DNA from: Calditrichota bacterium
Lineage (GTDB): Bacteria; CLD3
Assembly: GCA_008501735.1 (NCBI GenBank)
Contig: QQUF01000040.1
Coordinates: forward strand, 62,001 to 126,000
DNA: 64,000 bases
Direction: 5' to 3'
A program made the position numbers and the translations under genes. Positions 8,566-16,659 of the stretch are shown here, in pieces. Within the stretch, counting starts at the first letter, position 1. The number at the start of each line of letters is the position of its first letter. Below the pieces are notes generated by a model, which was given only the letters and a program-made list of their open reading frames with translations, searched no databases and was not told where the DNA came from.

Positions 8566-10836
8566 ATGCCCTTTAGAGACTCAGATATTGCAAAAGCAAT
8601 ATATAATAGAAATGTTCAAAGTATAGTTTCGTTATTCTTTAAAAACGAAAATAATATACCAAAAATAAAACATGGATTTAATACTGAAACTGAGCTTTGG
8701 GATTATAAAAGCAATTCTCCAAAAATAGCAAGAAACGATAAAATAGCTTTAGAAGATTGGGCAGAGATGTGTAAAGATATTTTAGCTTTTCATAATCAAA
8801 AAGGAGGAATAATTTTTTTTGGTATTGATGATGATTTTAAATTTCTTGGGGCAAATACTACATTAGATAGTAAAAAAGTTAATGATAAAATTAAGAAATA
8901 TTTACCTGATACAATTTGGGTTGAATACCATAGAGAATTTATACAATCAGATCAAAGGTATTTAGGTATTGCTATAATTCAACCTAGAGGACCTGTTTTT
9001 GAAAGATTTACTTACACATCTCCTAAAAAATATAACGGAAAGCTCATTTTTAAAAAAGGGGACTCAGCGATAAGACAAGGTGATTCTTCCATAATTATAA
9101 AACAAAATGAAGTGAATAAATTTCATAGTAATAAATTAAGCCCAATCCTAAATAAAATTTATACAGTTGATGAAAGTTATTTTAGAATACTACAACCAGA
9201 TTACAATAAATTTGTAGAAAGAAAAGAACTGTGTAAAGAAGTGTTAAACTCAATAAACGATCCAAGAGTCTCAGTAACATCTTTAATTGGAATTGGAGGA
9301 GTTGGTAAAACAGCAACAGCAACTTGGGCAGTTTTAGAAGCCTATAAGAAAAGTCTATTTCGTTTTATTGTTTCAATTACTGCAAAAGACAGAGAACTTA
9401 CAGCATTTGGTATAAAAGCTTTAGAACCTAAACTTACTAGCTTTGAGTCTTTGTTGAATGCAATTTTTGATGTACTAGGGTTTCCAGAATTAAAAACTAA
9501 TAGTATTTTAGAAAAAGAAAAAGAGGCAAAGGAACTTCTTAAAAACTCTGACGGATTACTTTATGTTGATAATTTGGAAACAGTTGATGACTTAAGGATA
9601 ATTATGTTTTTAGATTCATTACCTGTTGGAGTTCACGCGATTGTAACTTCAAGAAGGTCACGTGTTAGAGTTGCAACAAGACCAATTGAGGTAAAACAAT
9701 TAAATGAGAAAGAGGCCATAAGTTTTATCAAAACCTTATCAGAAGAATCAGGGTTAAAATATTGTAGTTCATTTTCAAAAAATGAATATTTTAGAATAAG
9801 AAACTCATGTGATGGAATCCCATTGGCTATGAGATGGACATTAACTAAATCTAAAACACCTCAAGATGCCTTAAGACTTGCTGAAAATATTACACATAGA
9901 AGTTTACAAGGGGAAGAGCTATTAGAGTTTTGTTTTAGGAGAGTTTTCCAAGAAATGGATTCCATTGAAAAAGAAATTTTACAGATTTTGTCAATTTTTA
10001 ATCACCCAATACAATATGAAGCTATAATTGTTGGAATGAACATGGATGGGTTACATGAAAGAGTTTCTGATGTAATTGAAGGATTGATTGAAGATGCTTT
10101 AGTAAATAGGATTTTTGATACAGAAACGAACGACTATAATTTTTTCTTGTCGCCAATTACAAAGTCTTTTATTTATGCTGATGTTAGAAAAGATAAACAA
10201 TTTGAGAAAAATATTCGAAAGAAACTTACTCGGTATTTTGAAGCGAATGATATTCAGGGAGAAGAAAAAAGAAAAATTATTAGAGGTATTCGCCAAGGAG
10301 AAAGTAATAATGAATCCGCACTCATTGATTTAGCAATTTCTGCAAAGAGAAAGCATGATATAGATGGAGCCGAAATATTATTGAATCAAGCTCTAAATAG
10401 AAACCCGAGAAGTTGGAAAGCTTCGAGAGAACTTGCAGAACTTTATAGAAAAAAAGAAAACCTTTCGGAGGCTCTAAAGTTATATGAGCAAGCAGCTATA
10501 AATTCTCCTAGAAGAGGCAATGATAAAGCTTTAATTTATAGAGAATGGGGAATGTTATTAAGACAATCAGGTTTACCTAAAGCAACTGACTACGCCATTG
10601 ATAAATTTGAAGTCTCATTACTAGAGGCTCCAAATGATGAAATTACTCTTACGGCAGTTTCTCAACTTTATTATAAAAAAGGAATGAATAAAAAAGTTAT
10701 AGAATATCTAGAACCATTGATAAATCATCCTAATCAAAGAACAAGAACCTTTGTTTTGCCTTTGCTTTTAAAAGCTTATAAAAACACAAACGATATTTTA
10801 AAAATTGCTCAGGTCAAAAAATTAATGGAAAATTAG
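8566..10836 (+). CDS. AlbA_2 (Schlafen-like)-NB-ARC STAND NTPase with TPR sensor; candidate antiviral protein
   Basis: A 756-aa cytoplasmic protein. Residues about 41-185 form an AlbA_2/Schlafen-type nucleic-acid-binding domain: E-T-E-L-W-D-Y-K, then I-L-A-F-H-N-Q-K-G-G and F-F-G-I-D-D-D. An NB-ARC NTPase follows, with Walker A G-I-G-G-V-G-K-T (242-249), Walker B L-L-Y-V-D-N-L-E (331-338), an arginine-rich T-S-R-R-S-R (361-366) and the G-I-P-L-A motif (417-421). A winged-helix region comes next, then TPR-like helices from about 595. The order effector/NTPase/superhelical sensor matches antiviral STAND (Avs) logic, but the effector here is not a usual nuclease. The gene stands alone, is AT-rich with many ATA and AGA codons, and has its own ribosome site (AGGAGA). 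A regulatory role is the main alternative to defence. Confidence 0.8.
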   Translation: MPFRDSDIAKAIYNRNVQSIVSLFFKNENNIPKIKHGFNTETELWDYKSNSPKIARNDKIALEDWAEMCKDILAFHNQKGGIIFFGIDDDFKFLGANTTLDSKKVNDKIKKYLPDTIWVEYHREFIQSDQRYLGIAIIQPRGPVFERFTYTSPKKYNGKLIFKKGDSAIRQGDSSIIIKQNEVNKFHSNKLSPILNKIYTVDESYFRILQPDYNKFVERKELCKEVLNSINDPRVSVTSLIGIGGVGKTATATWAVLEAYKKSLFRFIVSITAKDRELTAFGIKALEPKLTSFESLLNAIFDVLGFPELKTNSILEKEKEAKELLKNSDGLLYVDNLETVDDLRIIMFLDSLPVGVHAIVTSRRSRVRVATRPIEVKQLNEKEAISFIKTLSEESGLKYCSSFSKNEYFRIRNSCDGIPLAMRWTLTKSKTPQDALRLAENITHRSLQGEELLEFCFRRVFQEMDSIEKEILQILSIFNHPIQYEAIIVGMNMDGLHERVSDVIEGLIEDALVNRIFDTETNDYNFFLSPITKSFIYADVRKDKQFEKNIRKKLTRYFEANDIQGEEKRKIIRGIRQGESNNESALIDLAISAKRKHDIDGAEILLNQALNRNPRSWKASRELAELYRKKENLSEALKLYEQAAINSPRRGNDKALIYREWGMLLRQSGLPKATDYAIDKFEVSLLEAPNDEITLTAVSQLYYKKGMNKKVIEYLEPLINHPNQRTRTFVLPLLLKAYKNTNDILKIAQVKKLMEN

Positions 10837-10869
10837 TAACTTAATTAAATTCAATTCTCCATTTTAGTA

Positions 10870-11796
10870 CTAAGTATATTTTTCGTCACTCCAAGCAACA
10901 GAAGAAATTTTCCACTTCTGACTAACTTTGACAAACTGAATTGTTTTTATTCCTCTTGAGGTGAAAAGCTCGTTATTTAGGATTCCTGATTTCTCATAAA
11001 AACTAAATCTTTGTGCAATGTTTCCGAAAATTTTTGTCTCACCTGTGATTTCAAATTCACTGAAATTCGTGAGCGTTCCATCTATCAGCATCTTTTCTCT
11101 TGGAGCAATAAAATCTTGCAAATTAGAAACAACAGGTTTTCCGTTTGTATTACTGATTAACATTCCTTCGGGAATGCACAAATCGAAAATTTTTTTAAAG
11201 TTTGGAACTTTTCCGTCAGTGTTTGTGAACAAATCAAAAAATCTTGCAGTTAGTTCGTCAATTTTCTTTTTGTCTTCATTTTGGTTTGGCGGTGCAAAAA
11301 CCAAAGTATCTCTTTCTTGTGAGTCTTTAATACTTTTTTCAAATTGAAGACCAATTTTGTTCAAAAGTTTAATTGAAGTAACATTATTAGGTGCAGTGAT
11401 TCCGAGAACCTTCTCTAAGTTTAAAGTGGTCTTTGCGTAAGTCATTGTTGCATTTGCACTCTCAAAACCAAACCCTAAACCTTCGTATTCAGGAAGCATT
11501 GCAAAACCAATGTCAACGTCTTCCAAATAACCTCGATTGACCAAACCGCACATTCCAATTGGAATTTTTGAGTCTTTTAATTCAACTAACCAAAGTCCGT
11601 AACCAAATTTTTTATAACTGCTAATTATCACTTTTTCTAAGTAGGTTTTTGCAGCTTCGACAGTTTTTGGTCCGTTTGTGCCAATGAATTTCCGCCAACC
11701 TTCCGAATTAACCAATTCAACAGTAAACTCAGCGTCATCAAAATTAAATTCACGAACTCCTAATCTTGCTGTCTCAAAAATCATTTTTGCATCCAT
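10870..11796 (-). CDS. GNAT acetyltransferase (RimJ/RimL type) fused to an NTF2-like domain
   Basis: The protein is 308 aa. Residues about 1-170 form a GNAT domain of the RimJ/RimL family: I-F-E-T-A-R-L-x-V-R-E at the N-terminus, E-Y-E-G-L-G-F-G-F-E for acetyl-CoA binding, and N-x-x-S-I-K-L-L-N-K-I-G-L-x-F near the end. After a short charged linker (N-E-D-K-K-K), residues about 180-308 resemble a SnoaL/NTF2-like small-molecule domain with W-K-I-S-S-V-A-W at the end. The two domains are usually separate proteins. The next GNAT gene upstream ends 13 nt away, so they are likely co-transcribed. The substrate is unknown. Confidence 0.78.
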   Translation of the reverse strand: MDAKMIFETARLGVREFNFDDAEFTVELVNSEGWRKFIGTNGPKTVEAAKTYLEKVIISSYKKFGYGLWLVELKDSKIPIGMCGLVNRGYLEDVDIGFAMLPEYEGLGFGFESANATMTYAKTTLNLEKVLGITAPNNVTSIKLLNKIGLQFEKSIKDSQERDTLVFAPPNQNEDKKKIDELTARFFDLFTNTDGKVPNFKKIFDLCIPEGMLISNTNGKPVVSNLQDFIAPREKMLIDGTLTNFSEFEITGETKIFGNIAQRFSFYEKSGILNNELFTSRGIKTIQFVKVSQKWKISSVAWSDEKYT

Positions 11797-11809
11797 TTAG
11801 TTTTTTAGG

Positions 11810-12292
11810 TTAAATTTTTAATGTTAATTCTGGAAAAAAAGGTTCTTCAAATCCTATGTTTTTGTAAACTCCAATTCCATCTTTTGTAGCGTGTAAATGC
11901 ACAAACTCTAATTCCATTCCTTTTGCTTCTTCTTTTAACTTTTCTAATAAAATTGATGCTACACCTTTTTTTCTGAATTCTTTCAGAGTAAACATATTCA
12001 AAATGTATCCGCGTTTTCCTGATTTACCAATTCCGGAATAACTTGGTGGAGCTTTCCAAATTACGAGACAACTTGTACCAATTACTTGATTTTTGTATTC
12101 TGCGAACCAAGCAATTAATGTTTTATCTGACAATGCTTTGCTAAAATACTCGTTTAAGCAATTTCTAAGTTTTTCCGATTCTAATTCTGTCTTATTTGGA
12201 AATATTTCATTTAAAAATTCAATTCTGTAATTTGTTAAAACAGAAATATCTTTTTCTTCTGCTTTTCTATAAGAAATCTTTTTTGAGTCCAT
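11810..12292 (-). CDS. GNAT family N-acetyltransferase
   Basis: A 160-aa single-domain GNAT. The acetyl-CoA loop reads L-x-x-F-R-K-K-G-V-A-S-I-L-L-E-K-L, preceded by the beta-strand G-Y-I-L-N-M-F-T-L. The C-terminus L-H-A-T-K-D-G-I-G-V-Y-K-N-I-G-F is characteristic of the YjcF/antibiotic-type branch. It lies just upstream of the fused GNAT/NTF2 gene on the same strand (13-nt gap). The acceptor substrate cannot be predicted. Confidence 0.85.
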   Translation of the reverse strand: MDSKKISYRKAEEKDISVLTNYRIEFLNEIFPNKTELESEKLRNCLNEYFSKALSDKTLIAWFAEYKNQVIGTSCLVIWKAPPSYSGIGKSGKRGYILNMFTLKEFRKKGVASILLEKLKEEAKGMELEFVHLHATKDGIGVYKNIGFEEPFFPELTLKI

Positions 12293-12319
12293 AAACTTAC
12301 CTAAAACAAAATCAGTTAC

Positions 12320-15157
12320 TTATTTTAATAATGTCATTCTTTTTCTAACGGAATAATTTCCTGCTTTGAGTCTGTAAAAATAAACTCCACTTCCAACTTG
12401 TTTTCCAAGCTCGTCAGTTCCGTTCCAAACAACAGAACCTTTTGCTTTGTCCAAGACAAACTCTTTCACCTTTTTACCCAAAATATCAAAAATTACCAAT
12501 TTACCTTTCTCGTAATTCGTAATTCGTAATTCGTAATTTATAGAAGTTGAAGGGTTGAATGGGTTTGGGTAGTTTTGACTTAAGTAAAAATCCTCTGGAG
12601 TAGAGTTCAGATTTTCCTCTAAAGAAACACCTGTGTCCACCAGAAAGCACTGAAAGTTTTCATTTGTAGTTTGTGAAGTTCCTTGTTCCTTGAAAAATTC
12701 TTCATTTTCAGCTTTGACACTAAAACAGTAATTTCCAGTTGGCAAAGTTCCTGCCTGAATTGTTGCAAATGTGTCAGTTGTCGTAATTACTAAAAGTGAA
12801 TCGGCAAAGTTAGAGGTTGAATCAATAACAACGGTGTAAGTAACAACGCTTCCATTTGGCGAAGAAGTTGATTCCCAAGTCAAGTTGAAATCTGAATCAG
12901 TAAAAACGGTGTCGTTTTCGGAAGGCGTTAAAAGGCTAAAATCTTCTAAGAACAATTCATTCACATCAAGTGTAAACATTGACCTTCCGTAAGTTCCGAC
13001 AAGTAAAGTTCGAGTTGGATTGTGAATTTTAATTTCGTTAATCGGAACAGTCGGAATTTGTTCTCCAAGAAAGTGCCAATCTTCACCCAAATTAGTTGTG
13101 TAAAACGGTCCAACGTCAGTTCCGATGTAAAGAACTTCGTTGTCAACAGAGTCAACAATTACAGAATTTATCGGAGCATCAGGCAAATTTGAAGCGATTG
13201 AAGTCCAAGTCTGACCGAAGTCTTCTGTTCTAAAAATGTGTGGAAGGTTTTCGTCAATTCTGAAACCTGAAAGCGTAACGTAAGCAACTGAATCGGCGTA
13301 AAGGTCAGTCATTACTCTTGTAATCCAACGAGTCGGAAGTTGGGCAGAAATTTCAGTCCAAGAAGTTCCGCCGTTTGTCGTTACTTGAACTGTTCCGTCG
13401 TCGCAACCAACATAAATTATGTCAGAGTTTACAGGCGAAACGGCAATTGTAGTGATTGTTCCAAAAGTGTAACTTCCACTTCCCGGACCTTGTGTCAAGT
13501 CAGGTGAAATAGGACTCCAAGAAATTGCGGAATTTGTACTTTTGTAAAGTTTGTTGCTTCCATAAAAAAGTGTGTTCGGGTCAAAAGGATCGAAAACAAC
13601 AGGAGTTTGCCAATTTTTTCTGTCTGAATTACTAATTCCTTGAGTTGCACTTTGAAAACTAAAACCGCCGTCAGTTGAACGCTGTAAATTTCCGTACTGA
13701 TATTCGCAATAAATTTTGTTTGAATTAGTTCTGTCCACTAAAACATAAAATCCGTCTCCGCCAAAAATATTCTGAAAATTCGTTCCGTTGACTTGTTGTA
13801 AAGTTCCGTTGTCTTGAGCTCCACCATAAATTTTTGTTGGATTCAAGTAGTCAAATTCCACGTTGTAAAATTGGTTGTTGGGTAAGCCGTTTAGTTTGAA
13901 CCAAGTGTTTCCGCCGTTGCTTGAAGTGTAAAGTCCTCCGTCGTTACCACAGAAAATTTTGTTCGGATTATTTGGGAAAATGTAAATTGCGTGATGGTCA
14001 ACGTGCATTGAACTTCCTGTAATATTCCACGAATTTCCGCCGTCAGTTGAATTGTAAAGATTCAAACCTGAAAGAAAAAGATTGTCGGGATTTGTTGGGT
14101 CAACCCAAAGTCTGTTGAACCACCAACCAAAAGATGAAAGTGCGTTGTTAAGGTCAGTTGTTGGACTTTGTGTCCACGAATTTCCACCATCAGTAGTTTT
14201 GTAAAATCCGTCAAAGTAACCGATTTGGTCAATGTAACTTGCGTAAAGAATGTTTGGACTTGAATTTGAAATTGCGAGACCGATTCTTCCACTGTTTGCA
14301 CTTGCTTGTGGCAAGCCGTTTATTAGCAAATTCCAAGTTGTTCCGCCGTCAGTTGAACGGTAAATTCCACTTCCTTCGCCTCCGTAAACTCTGTTCTCAG
14401 GAGTTCGGATTCGTTGCCACATTGCTGCATAAATTGTATTTGGATTGTTAGGGTTTATCGCTAAATCAATTGCTCCTGTCGAATCGTTGACTGCCAAAAC
14501 TTGTTGCCAAGTTTGACCTGCGTCTGTCGAGCGGTAAACTCCTCTTTCAGAATTTGTAGAAAAAAGTGAACCCATTGCCGCAACAAAAATGTTATTCGAG
14601 TTTTGCGGGTCAATTACGATTTTGCTAATGTAGTAAGAATCGGGCAAACCAATATTTGTCCAAGAATTTCCGCCGTCAGTTGACTTTGAAACTCCAAAAC
14701 CTGCGTAACAAACACTTCCTCCTCCGGCATTTGGCTCACCTTGTCCGACGTAAATTGTATTTTCGTCATTCGGGTCAATTGCAATGTCGCCGATTGAAAG
14801 CGAAAGCTCGGAATCAAAAATCGGAGTAAAACTTGTGGCATTGTTTGTAGTCTTGAAAACTCCACCACTTGCACTTCCGATGTAAACTGTGCCTGGAGTA
14901 TTTGGGTGAGCTTCAATGTCTGTAATTCTTCCGCCAATGTTTGTCGGGCCAACTTGAATCCAATCAGGTTGATTCTGAGTTTGAGCGATTTGCTGCATTC
15001 CCTTGGTTTTGAGAAGAGCTTCTTTGTAAGCACGTTGGTTTATGTCTTTTGCAGGATAAGATTTTTCAATAAAAAACCAATCGTTTGGTGCTTTAGGTGG
15101 CTTTTGTTCCGCACAAGAAATTGTGAAGATTAGCGTTAAAAGTAAAAGTATTTTCAT
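12320..15157 (-). CDS. BNR/sortilin-like propeller protein with lipobox and T9SS sorting domain
   Basis: A 945-aa exported protein. The start is placed at ATG 15157, which gives M-K-I-L-L-L-L-T-L-I-F-T-I-S-C as signal peptide with a probable lipidated cysteine. Most of the protein is VPS10/sortilin-type propeller, with repeated S/T-x-D-G-G-x-x-W blades, followed by an Ig-like segment and a C-terminal T9SS sorting domain (N-Y-P-N-P-F-N-P ... V-R-K-R-M-T-L-L-K). A 4x7-bp tandem repeat encodes part of the sorting domain at 12510-12537. Carrying both a lipobox and a T9SS domain is unusual. Function is probably surface carbohydrate or protein binding. Confidence 0.85.
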   Translation of the reverse strand: MKILLLLTLIFTISCAEQKPPKAPNDWFFIEKSYPAKDINQRAYKEALLKTKGMQQIAQTQNQPDWIQVGPTNIGGRITDIEAHPNTPGTVYIGSASGGVFKTTNNATSFTPIFDSELSLSIGDIAIDPNDENTIYVGQGEPNAGGGSVCYAGFGVSKSTDGGNSWTNIGLPDSYYISKIVIDPQNSNNIFVAAMGSLFSTNSERGVYRSTDAGQTWQQVLAVNDSTGAIDLAINPNNPNTIYAAMWQRIRTPENRVYGGEGSGIYRSTDGGTTWNLLINGLPQASANSGRIGLAISNSSPNILYASYIDQIGYFDGFYKTTDGGNSWTQSPTTDLNNALSSFGWWFNRLWVDPTNPDNLFLSGLNLYNSTDGGNSWNITGSSMHVDHHAIYIFPNNPNKIFCGNDGGLYTSSNGGNTWFKLNGLPNNQFYNVEFDYLNPTKIYGGAQDNGTLQQVNGTNFQNIFGGDGFYVLVDRTNSNKIYCEYQYGNLQRSTDGGFSFQSATQGISNSDRKNWQTPVVFDPFDPNTLFYGSNKLYKSTNSAISWSPISPDLTQGPGSGSYTFGTITTIAVSPVNSDIIYVGCDDGTVQVTTNGGTSWTEISAQLPTRWITRVMTDLYADSVAYVTLSGFRIDENLPHIFRTEDFGQTWTSIASNLPDAPINSVIVDSVDNEVLYIGTDVGPFYTTNLGEDWHFLGEQIPTVPINEIKIHNPTRTLLVGTYGRSMFTLDVNELFLEDFSLLTPSENDTVFTDSDFNLTWESTSSPNGSVVTYTVVIDSTSNFADSLLVITTTDTFATIQAGTLPTGNYCFSVKAENEEFFKEQGTSQTTNENFQCFLVDTGVSLEENLNSTPEDFYLSQNYPNPFNPSTSINYELRITNYEKGKLVIFDILGKKVKEFVLDKAKGSVVWNGTDELGKQVGSGVYFYRLKAGNYSVRKRMTLLK
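12510..12537. repeat. 4 x 7-bp tandem repeat (TCGTAAT) inside a T9SS sorting domain
   Basis: Four perfect copies of TCGTAAT (ATTACGA on the coding strand) lie in the linker-proximal part of the sorting domain and encode the I-N-Y-E-L-R-I-T-N-Y-E stretch. Because 7 is not a multiple of 3, gain or loss of one unit would shift the frame and remove the C-terminal sorting signal. Degenerate versions occur at the equivalent place in the genes at 49073 and 51245. Confidence 0.85.
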
Positions 15158-15307
15158 TTTAAACTCTCTGTTTTGAATAGTTTCAATAAAATTTAAGCAA
15201 GAAACCCAAAAAATCACAACATTCAAATTTTTCACCAATCATTATCATTGCATTTTAGAGTCTTAGAAATTACATTTTCCACTTAATCAAAACAGCAAGG
15301 AAAACCA

Positions 15308-16651
15308 ATGCTAACTAAAGACCAATTTGCCGACCTTTCGGAAAAAATTATAAAATTATCTCCTGCAAATGAGACAGAAGTAAGTTATGCAGGAAGTGAA
15401 AATTCCCTGACAAGATTTTCGAATAATATCATTACTCAAAATGTTATCAAAAAGGACGAATCAATTTCAATTTTATTAGTAAAAGAAGGTAAAACAAGTC
15501 GTGTGAGAATTCACGAATTTGACGACGAGTCAATTAATAAAGCCTTCAAAAATGGAATGGAAATTATGAGCCTTTCCAAAGAACACGATAAATTCCTTCC
15601 GTTGCCTGAAGCACAAAAATATCAAGAAATCAGAAATTGCTTTTTTGAAGACACAGCCAATTTTTCACCGATTGAAAGAGCAGAGCAGATTTCATTCGCA
15701 GTGAAAGAAGCGGAAGCTAAAAAATTATCAATGGCAGGAATTTATACTTCAGGTGAAACTCGTTCTGCAATGGCAAATTCAAATGGTTTAATAGCATTTG
15801 ACAAAAGAACAAATGCACAAGTTTCATTAACTGCACAATCTGAGACAAGTTATGGTTGGGCAGAAGACGGAAACAGAGACGTTGCCAAAATTGACATCGA
15901 AAAAGCAACTCAAACGGCAATCGAAAAATGCCTTACAAGCCAAAACCCAACCGAAATTGAACCCGGAAAATACGATGTAGTTTTGGAAGCTCCTTGTGTA
16001 ACTGACTTTCTTTCTTACTTGAATTGGAAAGCATTCGGTGGACTTGCTTACTTGGAAAATAGAAGTTTTATGGCAGGTAAACTCGGTCAAAAAATCTTTG
16101 GTGAAAACATCACAATCAAAGAAAATGCTTTCAACGAAATGAATCCGGGAAAACCTTACGATGGAGAAGGAATGCCAAAGAAACCTGTAACTCTCATCGA
16201 AAACGGTGTTTTAAAAGAAATCGTTCACGACCGATACACAGCTCAAAAAGTTGGGACTGAATCAACAGGTCACGGTTTTGGATTTCCAAATTCAATTGGA
16301 CCTTACCCTTCAAATCTCGAACTTTCAGCAGGAAACTCAAGCCTTGAAGAAATGATTGCTTCAACAGAAAGAGGACTTTTGGTAACTCATTTTCACTACA
16401 CGAACACACTTGACCATTTTAATTTAATTTTGACAGGAATGACTCGCGACGGACTTTGGTTAATCGAAAATGGTAAAATTTCAAGACCAGTGATGAATCT
16501 TCGTTTCACCGACAGTATTCCACGAGTTATGAACAACATCGAATTGATTTCAAAAGAATTGCAATTCAAACACACATTTTGGGGAAGCGGATTCGTTGTT
16601 CCTTCAATCAAAGTAAAAGACTTCAACTTCTCAAGCAAAACGGAAAGGTAG
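15308..16651 (+). CDS. tldE: TldE/PmbA-family metalloprotease subunit
   Basis: A 447-aa member of the TldD/PmbA (peptidase U62) family, corresponding to the catalytically inactive TldE/PmbA partner. The TldD/TldE heterodimer degrades unfolded peptides and matures some ribosomally made peptides. Visible features are the N-terminal R-F-S-N-N-I-I-T-Q segment, G-E-T-R-S-A-M-A-N-S-N-G mid-protein, and the C-terminal R-G-L-L-V-T-H-F-H-Y-T-N motif. The H-E-x-x-x-H motif of TldD is absent. Its partner tldD begins 2.07 kb downstream; the intervening DNA is filled by an ATPase gene and a TOPRIM-like gene. An AAGGA site lies just before the ATG. Confidence 0.9.
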   Translation: MLTKDQFADLSEKIIKLSPANETEVSYAGSENSLTRFSNNIITQNVIKKDESISILLVKEGKTSRVRIHEFDDESINKAFKNGMEIMSLSKEHDKFLPLPEAQKYQEIRNCFFEDTANFSPIERAEQISFAVKEAEAKKLSMAGIYTSGETRSAMANSNGLIAFDKRTNAQVSLTAQSETSYGWAEDGNRDVAKIDIEKATQTAIEKCLTSQNPTEIEPGKYDVVLEAPCVTDFLSYLNWKAFGGLAYLENRSFMAGKLGQKIFGENITIKENAFNEMNPGKPYDGEGMPKKPVTLIENGVLKEIVHDRYTAQKVGTESTGHGFGFPNSIGPYPSNLELSAGNSSLEEMIASTERGLLVTHFHYTNTLDHFNLILTGMTRDGLWLIENGKISRPVMNLRFTDSIPRVMNNIELISKELQFKHTFWGSGFVVPSIKVKDFNFSSKTER

Positions 16652-16659
16652 GAATTCCG

